A stretch of 23,457 nt of DNA from DASXMX01 sp036794395 (GCA_036794395.1 DAIRGS010000089.1:1-23457); one strand, 5' to 3'. Positions 5,351 through 14,970 are shown, numbered from the stretch's first letter. The notes: generated by a model not told the origin, from the sequence alone. A program made the numbers and translations.

Positions 5351-7468
5351 TCAATGCCCCGATATGGCCGCTTCCATCGTGCGGCCGGAAATGTGGCTGA
5401 TGACGCGGATGAGCTCCGCGGGCTCAACCGGCTTGGGGACGTGTGCGGTAAAGCCGGCGGCGAGCATTTTGGCCCGATCTTCCTCACGAACATACGCGGT
5501 CAATGCGATTGCGGGCATATTTCCGCCGCGGTCGGGATCGATCTTTCGAACCTCTCGAATCAGGCTGTACCCATCGGCTTCGGGCATTCCGATATCGCTG
5601 ACCAGTATATCGGGCATCTGGCGATCGATTGATTCCAGCGCCTCTTGCGCCGAGGCCGCGACCTCTACATTGGCGCCGGTTCGCGAAAGGACGTGACGAA
5701 TCAGCTCGCGCGCATCGGGCTCATCATCCACGGCCAAGATACGCAGCCCTTTGAGGTCGATGGCAACCTCGGAGCCGGGCATCGGCAGATGCTCGCCATT
5801 TTGCGGACGGGGCGCGTGCAAAGGTCCCGGCTCAGCGACGGTGCGTTCGGGCAAATCGACGGTAAAAACAGACCCCCGGCCATGGCCTTCGCTATCGGCG
5901 CTGACGGTGCCGCCGTGGAGTTCGACCAGGTGGCGGACGATTGCCAGGCCCAAACCCAGTCCGCCATGTGAGCGCGTGGTCGAGCTATCGGCCTGGCGAA
6001 AACGATCGAATACGTAGGGCAGGAAAGTGGGTTCGATTCCCTTACCCGTATCAGCGACTCGAATCTCGATGCGCCCGCCCTTCCGCTGAACAGATGCCGT
6101 GACCCGGCCGCCGGCCGGTGTGAACTTGATGGCATTGCTCAGGAGGTTCCACACGACCTGTTGGATGCGATCGGGATCGCCGAGGATGCTTCCGGTGTCG
6201 TCGGGAATCTCACCATCGAGAGCGATGCGCCTGGCCTCGGCGGCCGGTCGGGCGGAGTCGATCGCGCCGCGAATGACGGAGGCGAGCTCCATTTTTCTGA
6301 CCGTTAAGCGGAGCTTGCCGGTCGTGATGCGGGAAACATCCAGGAGATCTTCGATGAGACGAGATTGCGCCTTGACGTTTCGTTCGATGACTTCCAGGCC
6401 ATGGGCGATATCCGCCGCGGCCGCGGGCCCGGTGCGCAGCATTTGCGTCCAACCCAGAATCGCGTTGAGCGGCGTCCGCAATTCGTGCGAGAGCGTCGCC
6501 AGAAATTCATCCTTCAAGCGATTGGATTCGCGTTCCTCGGCATACAGCGTGTTCTCGATGGCGATGGACGCCATCTGTGCCAGTTGCGTGAGGATCGCTT
6601 CGTCGTCTTCGGTAAACTCTCCCTGCTCCTTATCGGAAACGTAGATGAGGCCCAGCGATCGCGATCCAGCGCTGACCAGGGGCGCTGCCATCATGCCGTG
6701 GATCGGCGGAACTTCCAGATCGCGGACGATCTCCCAATCCGGATGCCGCTCGAGCTGGGCCTGGGTCAATCGGACGGCAACGGGACTGCGCGCCACCTGC
6801 GTTTCGGCACAGACATCGAGCCGGAGCGGACGATCGCGCCACTGCGCGTATTTGTCCGAGAACGACCCAACCGCTTCGCTTTTGGGCGTGCGGGCGGCGC
6901 TGGCCGGAAGAAAAAGCGTGATGGCCTGATGCGCTCCGATCGCGTCGCGCGCACTATCAGCGACTGTTTTGAGCAGCCCATGCAACGAGCGCGAAGAGTT
7001 AATGGCAAGCGAAGCCGCGGCAAGGCGTTGAAGCTGGCCGGCGCGTCGGCGTTGAAGCTCGGCCTGTACCTCTAACTGTTGGCGCTGGCGATACAAATCC
7101 ACCAAAACGCGGACTTTGGTGCGGAGAATCTCGGGGATGACCGGCGCGAGGATGTAATCCACCGCGCCAACCGAGTAACCCCGAGCCATGTGCATTTCGT
7201 CGGCGAACGCGGTGATAAAAATGATCGGCGTATCGCGCGAGCTGCGACGCTGGCGGATCAGCGCCGCGGTTTCGAAGCCGTCCATCGACGGCATGTTCAC
7301 ATCCAGCAGAATGACGGCGAATTCGTCCCGAAGCAGGTACCGCAACGCCTCGCGGCCGGACGAGGCGCGAACCAGATTCACATCCAGATCCGACAACACC
7401 ACCTCCAACGCCAGAAGCTTGTCGGGCTTGTCGTCGACCAGAAGGATGTTGGGTTTGGAGAAGGTCAT
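5351..7468 (-). CDS. Hybrid sensor histidine kinase, REC-GAF-HisKA-HATPase-REC
   Basis: A 705-residue soluble phosphorelay kinase. In order: receiver 1 at about 6-125 with Asp12/Asp13 and phospho-acceptor Asp56 (VILLDVNMP); a coiled linker (125-150); a GAF sensor domain at about 150-310; HisKA with phospho-acceptor His328 (LATLSHELRTPLNAILGW); an HATPase_c domain with N-box NLLSNAIKFT (441-450), G1 DTGKGIEP (473-480) and G2 GGLGLGLAI (502-510); and receiver 2 at about 575-695 with Asp625 and Lys679. Receiver 1 has Ala108 before Pro109 in ILAPV, where receivers normally have a conserved Lys, a variant that may alter its signalling. No membrane segment or signal peptide. It lies downstream of the giant kinase gene on the same strand. 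No Shine-Dalgarno is visible before the ATG, whose leader adjoins the heptamer array. Confidence 0.93.
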   Translation of the reverse strand: MTFSKPNILLVDDKPDKLLALEVVLSDLDVNLVRASSGREALRYLLRDEFAVILLDVNMPSMDGFETAALIRQRRSSRDTPIIFITAFADEMHMARGYSVGAVDYILAPVIPEILRTKVRVLVDLYRQRQQLEVQAELQRRRAGQLQRLAAASLAINSSRSLHGLLKTVADSARDAIGAHQAITLFLPASAARTPKSEAVGSFSDKYAQWRDRPLRLDVCAETQVARSPVAVRLTQAQLERHPDWEIVRDLEVPPIHGMMAAPLVSAGSRSLGLIYVSDKEQGEFTEDDEAILTQLAQMASIAIENTLYAEERESNRLKDEFLATLSHELRTPLNAILGWTQMLRTGPAAAADIAHGLEVIERNVKAQSRLIEDLLDVSRITTGKLRLTVRKMELASVIRGAIDSARPAAEARRIALDGEIPDDTGSILGDPDRIQQVVWNLLSNAIKFTPAGGRVTASVQRKGGRIEIRVADTGKGIEPTFLPYVFDRFRQADSSTTRSHGGLGLGLAIVRHLVELHGGTVSADSEGHGRGSVFTVDLPERTVAEPGPLHAPRPQNGEHLPMPGSEVAIDLKGLRILAVDDEPDARELIRHVLSRTGANVEVAASAQEALESIDRQMPDILVSDIGMPEADGYSLIREVRKIDPDRGGNMPAIALTAYVREEDRAKMLAAGFTAHVPKPVEPAELIRVISHISGRTMEAAISGH

Positions 7469-7485
7469 TTTTGCGAAATAGCGAG

Positions 7486-7612
7486 GTCAGTGGTCAGTGG
7501 TCAGTGGTCAGTGGTCAATGAGGTGCGGAACTGACAACTGACAACTGACCACTGACAACTGACAACTGACAACTGACCACTGACAACTGACAACTGACAA
7601 CTGACAACTAAC
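7486..7612. repeat. Inverted heptamer tandem array between two kinase genes
   Basis: Left block: five units of GTCAGTG (7486-7520, the last being GTCAATG). Right block: twelve units of AACTGAC (7529-7612), two of them CACTGAC and the last AACTAAC. The two blocks are inverse complements, so the transcript could fold into a long hairpin with alternative registers. The array starts 4 bases after the stop codon of the giant kinase gene and ends 17 bases before the start of the next, filling the spacer. Its copy number should vary easily. Confidence 0.9.
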
Positions 7613-7616
7613 GCAA

Positions 7617-10600
7617 TCATCGATGCAACCACGCTCTGAGCATCGCGAGCATCTGCTCGGTATCGACCGGCTTGGAGATATAGTCTGACGCGCCTGCTTC
7701 GATACATTTTTCCCGATCGCCCTTCATCGCTTTGGCGGTGAGGGCGATAATCGGCAGCGAGCGGAAGCGTGAGAGCCGGCGGATGGTTCGCATGGTGTCG
7801 TAGCCGTCCATGTCGGGCATCATGATGTCCATCAGGACAATATCAATCTCCGGGTTCTTCTGGAGGACATCGATGGCGTCCTTGCCATTCTCAGCCGAGA
7901 CAATCTGCACTTGGTGCGGCTCGAGGATGCTGGTCATGGCGAAGATGTTACGGATGTCATCGTCCACGATCAGGACGCGCTTGCCGGCCAGCACCGAATC
8001 ATCGTGATGCAGGCGATCCAGAATTTGACGATTCTCCGGGCTCATCGATTCCAGCGGACGATGCAGGAAGAGGCTGACATCATCCAGCAGCCGTTCGGAG
8101 GAACGAGCATCGCGTAAAACGCCGCTTTGCCCGAGACGCTTCAAAGTCGTCTCCAGCTTCTTGCTGATTTCGCCAGGGGCGTACACAAGAACCGGCACTT
8201 CCCTGCCGTGGGGCTGGCGGCGGACGGATTCGACGAATCCGGGAAGATCGGTATCCGCGAAGTTGGGGGCGGTCACGATGACGTTGACCTGTCCTTCGGC
8301 AAGTGTGGACAAGGCATCAGCCACCGCGCCAACGCTGACGATTTCAACGTCGTCGCCGGCCAGCGTGCCGACAAGACGTTGGCGCTCGGCATCATCCTGA
8401 TGCACCAGGAGCAACTTGCGGCGTGCACGCTCGCTCGATTTTTTGATGTTGGCGAATGCCTCGTCGAGGGCTTCGCGGGTTTTGAAGGGCTTGGTCGTTA
8501 CGCCCATCGCGCCCATGCGCAGCCCACGCTCAACGTCTTCTTCAGTGGTGATGATGTACACCGGGATATGTCGCGTGGCGGGATCATTTTTCAGACGGCT
8601 CAGCACGCGCCAGCCATCGAGATCGGGGAGATTGATGTCGAGCGTGATGATGGTGGGCAGGAAGTCGCGAGCGAGCGCGACGCCCGTGGCGCCGCGCGGA
8701 GCGATCAGCACTTTGTAGCCCTGCTCACGTGCCGCGTCGTAAAGGATGCCGGCAAAGCCCGGGTCATTTTCCACGACAAGCAAGACCTGATCGCCCGGCC
8801 GGATCTTGTCCGCGTCGTCATTGGACTGGTGAAGGGGTTGTTCGACGGGCTCGGCGAGAACCGACGCGGGGATCCAGCCACCCGAGCTGGTGCGCGATGT
8901 GTCGACTTCGACCGGCGTGTTCGCCGCTGGTTGCTGCTGCGGTCGACGAACCGGCTTGGGGGCTGCGTAAGAACTCGGCAGATAGAGCGTGAAGGTGCTG
9001 CCCTGGCCCGGTGTGCTGCTGAGGCGGATTTCACCGCCCAGTAATTTGGCGATCTCGCGACTGATGGCCAGACCCAGGCCGGTGCCGCCATACTTGCGGC
9101 TCGTGCTGCCATCGGCCTGCTGGAACGCTTCGAAGATAATCTGCTGCTTCTCGGGTGGGATGCCGATTCCGGTGTCGGTGACGGTAAATGCGATGACGCC
9201 GCGGGCTTTGTTCAAGGCCTCGTTGTCCGGCGACCAACCGTGATCGGCCGGGTTGACATGCAGGGCCACCTTGCCGGAATCGGTAAATTTGAACGCGTTC
9301 GAGAGCAGGTTCTTGAGCACCTGCTGTAACCGCTTGGCATCGGTGAACATCGCGCGTGGCAGCGACTGAGCGACATCGATCACGAAGTCGAGCTTCTTGC
9401 TTTCGCCCACGTGGCGGAACGTTCGCTCGACATAATCGCCCAGCTCGAGGAATGGAATCTCGCTGACATCGACAACGACCGTGCCGGATTCGATCTTGGA
9501 CAGATCCAGGATGTCGTTGATGAGGCCGAGCAGATCGTTGCCGGACGAGTGAATCGTCCGCGCGTATTCCACCTGGCGTGTGCTGAGGTTGCCGTCGGGG
9601 TTCTTGGTGAGCTGATCGGAAAGAATGAGCAGACTGTTGAGCGGCGTACGCAGCTCGTGCGACATGTTTGCGAGGAACTCGGACTTGTACTTGGAGGTGA
9701 GGGCAAGCTGCCGGGCTTTTTCTTCCAGCGCCTGGCGGGCCTGTTCCACTTCGCGGTTCTTGCGTTCCACTTCCACGTTCTGCTCGGCCAACAACTTGGC
9801 CTTTTCGCCCAGTTCCTGGTTGGTCTGGCGAAGCTCTTCCTGCTGGGCCTGGAGCTCGCGAGCCAGAGACTGCGACTGCTTGAGCAGGTCTTCAGTCCTC
9901 ATGTTCGCTTCGATCGTATTCAGCACGATGCCGATTGATTCAGTCAGCTGATCCAGGAAGGTTTCGTGCGTCGGGCTGAACCGCTCGAAGCTTGCAAGCT
10001 CAAGAACGGCTTTCACCTGGCCTTCGAACAGCACGGGAAGGACCATCACGTTCAGCGGCGTCGATTCGCCAAGACCCGAGGCGATCTTGATATAGTCGCC
10101 GGGCACACTTGTGAGGAGAATCTTTTCCTTCTCCAGAGCGCACTGGCCGACCAAGCCTTCGCCAAGCTTAAACTTGTTGCCGACGGTTTTACGTTCTTTG
10201 TATGCGTAACTGGCCAGCAGCTTGAGTTGCGGATCCTCGGTTTTGACGCCGGAATCCATGATGTAGAACACGCCTTGCTGGGCGGACACCACGGGGGCGA
10301 GTTCGGACAGAATCAGACGGCCCACCGTCAGCAGATCCTTCTGACCCTGCAACATACGGCTGAACTTGGCGAGGTTGGTCTTGAGCCAGTCCTGCTCGTT
10401 GTTCTTAATGGTGGTGTCTTTCAGGTTCCTGATCATCTCATTGATGTTGTCTTTCAGCGCGGCCACTTCGCCGCGGGCGGCAACGGTGATGGAACGGGTC
10501 AAGTCGCCCTTGGTCACGGCGGTGGCCACTTCGGCGATGGCACGCACCTGAGTGGTCAGATTCGCGGCAAGCTGGTTGACGTTATCGGTGAGGCCTTTCC

Positions 10601-13600
10601 AGGTACCGGCAGCACCCGGCACGCTGGCCTGGCCGCCAAGCTTCCCTTCGACACCCACTTCGCGAGCCACCGTCGTCACCTGATCGGCGAACGTTGCCAG
10701 CGTGTCGATCATGCTATTGATCGTGTCGGCCAATTCGGCGATTTCGCCCTTGGCCTCCACGGCCAGCTTCTGCTTCAGATCACCATTAGCGACAGCCGTC
10801 ACGATCAGCGCGATGCCGCGCACCTGGTTGGTCAAGTTACCGGCCATGAAGTTCACGTTGTCGGTCAGGTCCTTCCACACACCCGACACGCCCTTCACTT
10901 CGGCCTGACCGCCGAGCTTTCCTTCGGTGCCCACTTCGCGGGCCACGCGGGTTACTTCGGATGCGAAAGAGTTGAGCTGATCCACCATGGTGTTGATGGT
11001 GTTTTTCAGCTCCAGAATTTCACCCTTCACGTCGACCGTAATCTTCTTGGACAAGTCGCCGTTGGCCACGGCCGTGGTCACAGCGGCGATGTTACGCACC
11101 TGTGCGGTCAGCGAGCCGGCCATGAAGTTCACGTTATCCGTGAGGTCTTTCCACGTGCCGGCGACGCCTTTCACTTCAGCCTGGCCACCGAGTTTTCCTT
11201 CGGTACCTACTTCGCGAGCCACGCGAGTTACTTCCGAGGCGAAGGATCGGAGCTGGTCCACCATTGTGTTGATGGTGTCTTTCAGCTCCAGGATTTCCCC
11301 CTTCACGTCCACGGTGATCTTCTTTGAAAGGTCACCATTGGCGACGGCGGTCGTCACCGCGGCGATGTTTCTCACCTGGGCGGTGAGGTTGCCGGCCATG
11401 GAATTCACCGAATCAGTCAGATCTTTCCACGTTCCGGTCACGCCCTTCACTTCAGCCTGGCCGCCCAGCTTTCCTTCGGTACCCACTTCGCGGGCCACAC
11501 GGGTTACTTCGGATGCGAAGGATGAGAGCTGATCCACCATGGTGTTGATGGTGTTCTTCAGCTCCAGGATTTCACCGCGCACGTCCACGGTAATTTTCTT
11601 GGACAGGTCGCCATTGGCGACGGCGGTCGTCACGGCAGCAATGTTTCTCACCTGTGCCGTCAGGTTACCGGCCATAGAGTTCACGGAGTCGGTGAGATCC
11701 TTCCACACACCTGCGACGCCCTTCACTTCGGCTTGGCCACCCAGTTTTCCTTCGGTACCCACTTCACGCGCCACGCGTGTCACTTCTGATGCGAATCGAT
11801 TCAGTTGGTCCACCATCGTGTTGATGGTGTCTTTCAGTTCCAGAATTTCGCCCTTCACGTCCACAGTGATCTTTTTCGAAAGGTCACCATTGGCCACAGC
11901 CGTCGTCACGTTCGCGATATTTCTCACCTGCGAGGTGAGGTTACCGGCCATGAAGTTCACGTTGTCGGTGAGATCCTTCCACACGCCGGCAACGCCCTTC
12001 ACTTCGGCCTGACCACCGAGCTTTCCTTCGGTACCCACTTCGCGGGCCACACGGGTTACTTCGGAAGCGAAGGAGGAAAGCTGATCCACCATCGTGTTGA
12101 TGGTGTTTTTCAGTTCGAGAATTTCGCCCTTCACGTCCACGGTGATCTTCTTGGACAAGTCACCATTGGCGACGGCCGTCGTCACGGCAGCGATGTTTCT
12201 AACCTGGGCGGTGAGGTTACCGGCCATCGAGTTCACGGAGTCCGTCAGGTCTTTCCACACACCTGCAACGCCCTTCACTTCAGCCTGGCCACCGAGCTTT
12301 CCTTCGGTACCCACTTCGCGGGCCACGCGGGTCACTTCGGAGGCGAACGAGTTGAGCTGGTCCACCATGGTGTTGATGGTGTTTTTCAATTCAAGAATTT
12401 CGCCGCGCACTGTCACGGTGATCTTCTTAGACAAGTCCCCGTTGGCCACGGCTGTCGTCACGGCGGCGATGTTTCTCACCTGGGATGTGAGGTTGGCGGC
12501 CATCGAGTTCACGGAGTCGGTCAAGTCCTTCCACGTGCCGGCGACGCCCTTCACCTCGGCCTGCCCGCCCAGCTCGCCTTCGGTGCCCACTTCGCGGGCC
12601 ACGCGGGTCACTTCGCGGGCGAAGCTGGAGAGCTGGTCCACCATGGTGTTAATCACGTTTTTGATCTGAAGGATTTCGCCCTTCACGTCCACGGTGATTT
12701 TCTGTGTGAGGTCGCCATTGGCGATGGCGGTCGCTACCTTGGACATATCGCGGAGCTGAACCGTCAGGTTAGACGCCATCAGGTTCACGTTGTCGGTCAG
12801 GTCTTTCCAGGTACCTGCGACGCCGCGGACTTGGGCCTGGCCGCCCAGTTTTCCTTCGGTGCCTACGTCGCGGGCCACGCGGGTTACTTCGGCGGCGAAG
12901 GAGGACAGCTGATCCACCATCGTGTTAATCACGGTCTTGATTTGGAGGATTTCGCCGCGCACGTCGACGGTAATTTTTTGAGTTAAGTCGCCGTTGGCGA
13001 TGGCAGTTGCGACCTTCGAGAATTCGCGCAACTGCACCGTCAGATTCGACGCCATGAAGTTCACATTGTCGGTCAAGTCTTTCCAGGTACCGGCGACGCC
13101 CTTCACTTCGGCCTGTCCGCCGAGTTTACCTTCGGTGCCCACTTCGCGGGCCACGCGGGTTACTTCCGATGCGAAAGAGGAAAGCTGATCCACCATGGTA
13201 TTGATGGTGTTTTTCAGTTCCAGGATTTCGCCGCGCACGTCTACCGTGATTTTCTTGGACAAGTCGCCATTGGCGACGGCGGTGGTCACGGCGGCGATGT
13301 TTCTCACCTGGGCGGTGAGGTTGCCGGCCATCGAGTTCACGGAGTCGGTGAGGTCCTTCCACGTACCGGCGACGCCTTTCACCTGCGCCTGCCCGCCCAG
13401 TTTCCCCTCGGTACCCACTTCGCGGGCCACGCGGGTTACTTCAGAGGCGAACGCGTTGAGCTGATCCACCATCGTGTTAATGGTGTTTTTCAGTTCGAGA
13501 ATTTCGCCCTTCACGTCCACGGTGATCTTTTTGGAAAGGTCACCATTGGCGACGGCGGTCGTCACGGCGGCGATGTTACGCACCTGTGACGTCAGGTTAC

Positions 13601-14597
13601 GCGCCATCGAATTCACGGAGTCGGTCAGATCCTTCCACGTTCCGGCGACGCCCTTCACTTCGGCCTGGCCGCCAAGCTTTCCTTCGGTACCCACTTCGCG
13701 GGCCACGCGGGTTACTTCGGAGGCGAACGATCGGAGCTGGTCCACCATCGTGTTGATGGTGTCTTTGAGTTCGAGGATTTCACCCTTCACGTCCACGGTG
13801 ATCTTCTTAGACAGGTCGCCGTTGGCCACGGCTGTCGTCACCGCGGCGATGTTTCTCACCTGGGCGGTGAGGTTGCCTGCCATCGAGTTCACGGAGTCGG
13901 TGAGGTCCTTCCACGTACCGGCCACGCCCTTCACTTCGGCCTGGCCACCGAGCTTGCCTTCGGTACCGACTTCGCGGGCCACGCGGGTTACTTCCGATGC
14001 GAACGATGAAAGCTGCTCCACCATTGTGTTAACGGTTTTGGCGGTGCGGAGGAATTCCCCTTCGAGCTGCCGGCCGTCAATTTCCAGTGCCATCGTTTGA
14101 GAAAGGTCGCCCTTTGCCACGGCCCCGATCACGCGGGCCGTCTCGCTGGTCGGATGCACCAGATCGCCCACCAGCGCATTGACTGAGTTCACCGCGCCCG
14201 ACCATGAGCCGCTCACCGAACCGATCGAGGCGCGTTGAGAGATCTTCCCTTCCTTACCGACCACCCGGCTCACCCGCTCCAGCTCATTGGCCATCCGGTC
14301 GTTGAGCTCGACGACTGCGTTGAAGGCATCGGCGATTTTCCCATCGATCCCCGACAGATGCTCCGGCAGGCGAACGGTGAAATCTCCCTTTTTGAACGCG
14401 CTCAGAACCGCAAGCAATTGCTTTTTATCCAAGGCTTCGAGATCCGCCGCCAACCGTCCGCCCGCCGGGACAGTCGCGGGCGCGTTGCGGGTGCGCGCAT
14501 CCCCATTGGGCTGGCGACTTCCATGATTTCCATTCCCGTTCCCATTCCCATTCCCATTCCCTTTCGTCTTTGCCGATTGAGCAGCCTTGGATTTCAT
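7617..14597 (-). CDS. Giant soluble poly-HAMP hybrid histidine kinase (Nik1/group III-like)
   Basis: A 2326-residue kinase without membrane segments. Order: GN-repeat low-complexity N-terminus (13-24); two divergent HAMP-like units (about 60-202); thirteen 92-residue HAMP units (203-1396); GAF (about 1410-1565); coiled coil (1566-1636); HisKA with His1647 (FLANMSHELRTPLNSLL); HATPase_c with NLLSNAFKF (1763-1771), DTGIGIPPE (1808-1816) and GGTGLGLAI (1837-1845); receiver 1 with Asp1987; receiver 2, where Ala2110 stands at the usual phospho-Asp place; and receiver 3 with Asp2257 and Lys2309. The layout matches group III (Nik1-type) kinases, which sense osmotic or envelope stress through stacked HAMP units, so a cytosolic stress-sensing phosphorelay is inferred. 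ATG 14597 is chosen because GGGAG lies at proper spacing; the open frame extends 54 codons further without family support. It is probably co-transcribed with the kinase at 5351-7468. Confidence 0.95.
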   Translation of the reverse strand: MKSKAAQSAKTKGNGNGNGNGNGNHGSRQPNGDARTRNAPATVPAGGRLAADLEALDKKQLLAVLSAFKKGDFTVRLPEHLSGIDGKIADAFNAVVELNDRMANELERVSRVVGKEGKISQRASIGSVSGSWSGAVNSVNALVGDLVHPTSETARVIGAVAKGDLSQTMALEIDGRQLEGEFLRTAKTVNTMVEQLSSFASEVTRVAREVGTEGKLGGQAEVKGVAGTWKDLTDSVNSMAGNLTAQVRNIAAVTTAVANGDLSKKITVDVKGEILELKDTINTMVDQLRSFASEVTRVAREVGTEGKLGGQAEVKGVAGTWKDLTDSVNSMARNLTSQVRNIAAVTTAVANGDLSKKITVDVKGEILELKNTINTMVDQLNAFASEVTRVAREVGTEGKLGGQAQVKGVAGTWKDLTDSVNSMAGNLTAQVRNIAAVTTAVANGDLSKKITVDVRGEILELKNTINTMVDQLSSFASEVTRVAREVGTEGKLGGQAEVKGVAGTWKDLTDNVNFMASNLTVQLREFSKVATAIANGDLTQKITVDVRGEILQIKTVINTMVDQLSSFAAEVTRVARDVGTEGKLGGQAQVRGVAGTWKDLTDNVNLMASNLTVQLRDMSKVATAIANGDLTQKITVDVKGEILQIKNVINTMVDQLSSFAREVTRVAREVGTEGELGGQAEVKGVAGTWKDLTDSVNSMAANLTSQVRNIAAVTTAVANGDLSKKITVTVRGEILELKNTINTMVDQLNSFASEVTRVAREVGTEGKLGGQAEVKGVAGVWKDLTDSVNSMAGNLTAQVRNIAAVTTAVANGDLSKKITVDVKGEILELKNTINTMVDQLSSFASEVTRVAREVGTEGKLGGQAEVKGVAGVWKDLTDNVNFMAGNLTSQVRNIANVTTAVANGDLSKKITVDVKGEILELKDTINTMVDQLNRFASEVTRVAREVGTEGKLGGQAEVKGVAGVWKDLTDSVNSMAGNLTAQVRNIAAVTTAVANGDLSKKITVDVRGEILELKNTINTMVDQLSSFASEVTRVAREVGTEGKLGGQAEVKGVTGTWKDLTDSVNSMAGNLTAQVRNIAAVTTAVANGDLSKKITVDVKGEILELKDTINTMVDQLRSFASEVTRVAREVGTEGKLGGQAEVKGVAGTWKDLTDNVNFMAGSLTAQVRNIAAVTTAVANGDLSKKITVDVKGEILELKNTINTMVDQLNSFASEVTRVAREVGTEGKLGGQAEVKGVSGVWKDLTDNVNFMAGNLTNQVRGIALIVTAVANGDLKQKLAVEAKGEIAELADTINSMIDTLATFADQVTTVAREVGVEGKLGGQASVPGAAGTWKGLTDNVNQLAANLTTQVRAIAEVATAVTKGDLTRSITVAARGEVAALKDNINEMIRNLKDTTIKNNEQDWLKTNLAKFSRMLQGQKDLLTVGRLILSELAPVVSAQQGVFYIMDSGVKTEDPQLKLLASYAYKERKTVGNKFKLGEGLVGQCALEKEKILLTSVPGDYIKIASGLGESTPLNVMVLPVLFEGQVKAVLELASFERFSPTHETFLDQLTESIGIVLNTIEANMRTEDLLKQSQSLARELQAQQEELRQTNQELGEKAKLLAEQNVEVERKNREVEQARQALEEKARQLALTSKYKSEFLANMSHELRTPLNSLLILSDQLTKNPDGNLSTRQVEYARTIHSSGNDLLGLINDILDLSKIESGTVVVDVSEIPFLELGDYVERTFRHVGESKKLDFVIDVAQSLPRAMFTDAKRLQQVLKNLLSNAFKFTDSGKVALHVNPADHGWSPDNEALNKARGVIAFTVTDTGIGIPPEKQQIIFEAFQQADGSTSRKYGGTGLGLAISREIAKLLGGEIRLSSTPGQGSTFTLYLPSSYAAPKPVRRPQQQPAANTPVEVDTSRTSSGGWIPASVLAEPVEQPLHQSNDDADKIRPGDQVLLVVENDPGFAGILYDAAREQGYKVLIAPRGATGVALARDFLPTIITLDINLPDLDGWRVLSRLKNDPATRHIPVYIITTEEDVERGLRMGAMGVTTKPFKTREALDEAFANIKKSSERARRKLLLVHQDDAERQRLVGTLAGDDVEIVSVGAVADALSTLAEGQVNVIVTAPNFADTDLPGFVESVRRQPHGREVPVLVYAPGEISKKLETTLKRLGQSGVLRDARSSERLLDDVSLFLHRPLESMSPENRQILDRLHHDDSVLAGKRVLIVDDDIRNIFAMTSILEPHQVQIVSAENGKDAIDVLQKNPEIDIVLMDIMMPDMDGYDTMRTIRRLSRFRSLPIIALTAKAMKGDREKCIEAGASDYISKPVDTEQMLAMLRAWLHR
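10410..13991 (-). repeat. Thirteen tandem HAMP-coding units of 276 bp
   Basis: The units code for residues 203-1396 of the giant kinase. Twelve are exactly 92 codons and the last is 90. The typical unit begins VTRVAREVGTEGKLGGQ and contains AVANGDLSKKITV and INTMVDQL. Units 4 and 5 are a distinct subtype (VQLR...KVATAIANGDLTQK, EILQIK). Units 12 and 13 are divergent, forming the transition to the GAF domain. Units 1 and 10 differ at one residue, yet their DNA differs at many synonymous sites. Confidence 0.95.
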
Positions 14598-14824
14598 GAA
14601 TCGTCTCCCGCGGAGGGTGTTGTCGGAAATAATGAGAGGAATCGGATCGCCGGGGCGCGCGACATATGCCTGCCCGGCAATTTTAGATTTTCGGAGCGAC
14701 ACGACCCAACTTCTTGTAAGAAAAATCCGTTCTTCTATTCCAGCCGTTCGCCACACCATGCGGCGGACCCGCTGCCGCCGGCATCCTGCCCATAGCGCGT
14801 ATCTTGTCCGTCAGACAGGACTTT

Positions 14825-14851
14825 ATATTAGCTGAACCGCCAAACTGTCTA
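14825..14851 (-). promoter_or_regulatory. Weak candidate promoter of the giant kinase gene
   Basis: Minus strand TAGACA (14851-14846) and TAATAT (14830-14825) are separated by 15 bases, about 230 bases upstream of ATG 14597. The spacing is short of the optimum. Apart from this and the plus-strand candidate at 14971-15001, the 14598-15043 spacer holds no gene that I can support. Confidence 0.25.
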
Positions 14852-14970
14852 CCCCAAAAATCCATCTCGAGCGAGCCCAACAACCTCACCAATTCGCCTG
14901 ATTTCGTCCTAATTACAACCCGCATACGTGTCGCTTCTGTTGGTGCCATCCTCGCTCGACGCCTTGTTGC

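Noticed and set aside
7486..7612. Heptamer array as a CRISPR or a coding repeat
   Set aside because: The units are contiguous 7-mers without spacers and carry no gene with a supporting start or domain.
9966..12986. Long open frames on the plus strand opposite the giant kinase (up to about 450 codons)
   Set aside because: They mirror the repetitive HAMP coding on the minus strand, which has an unbiased domain match and the right start. The plus-strand proteins are His/Gly/Val-rich repeats with no family resemblance.
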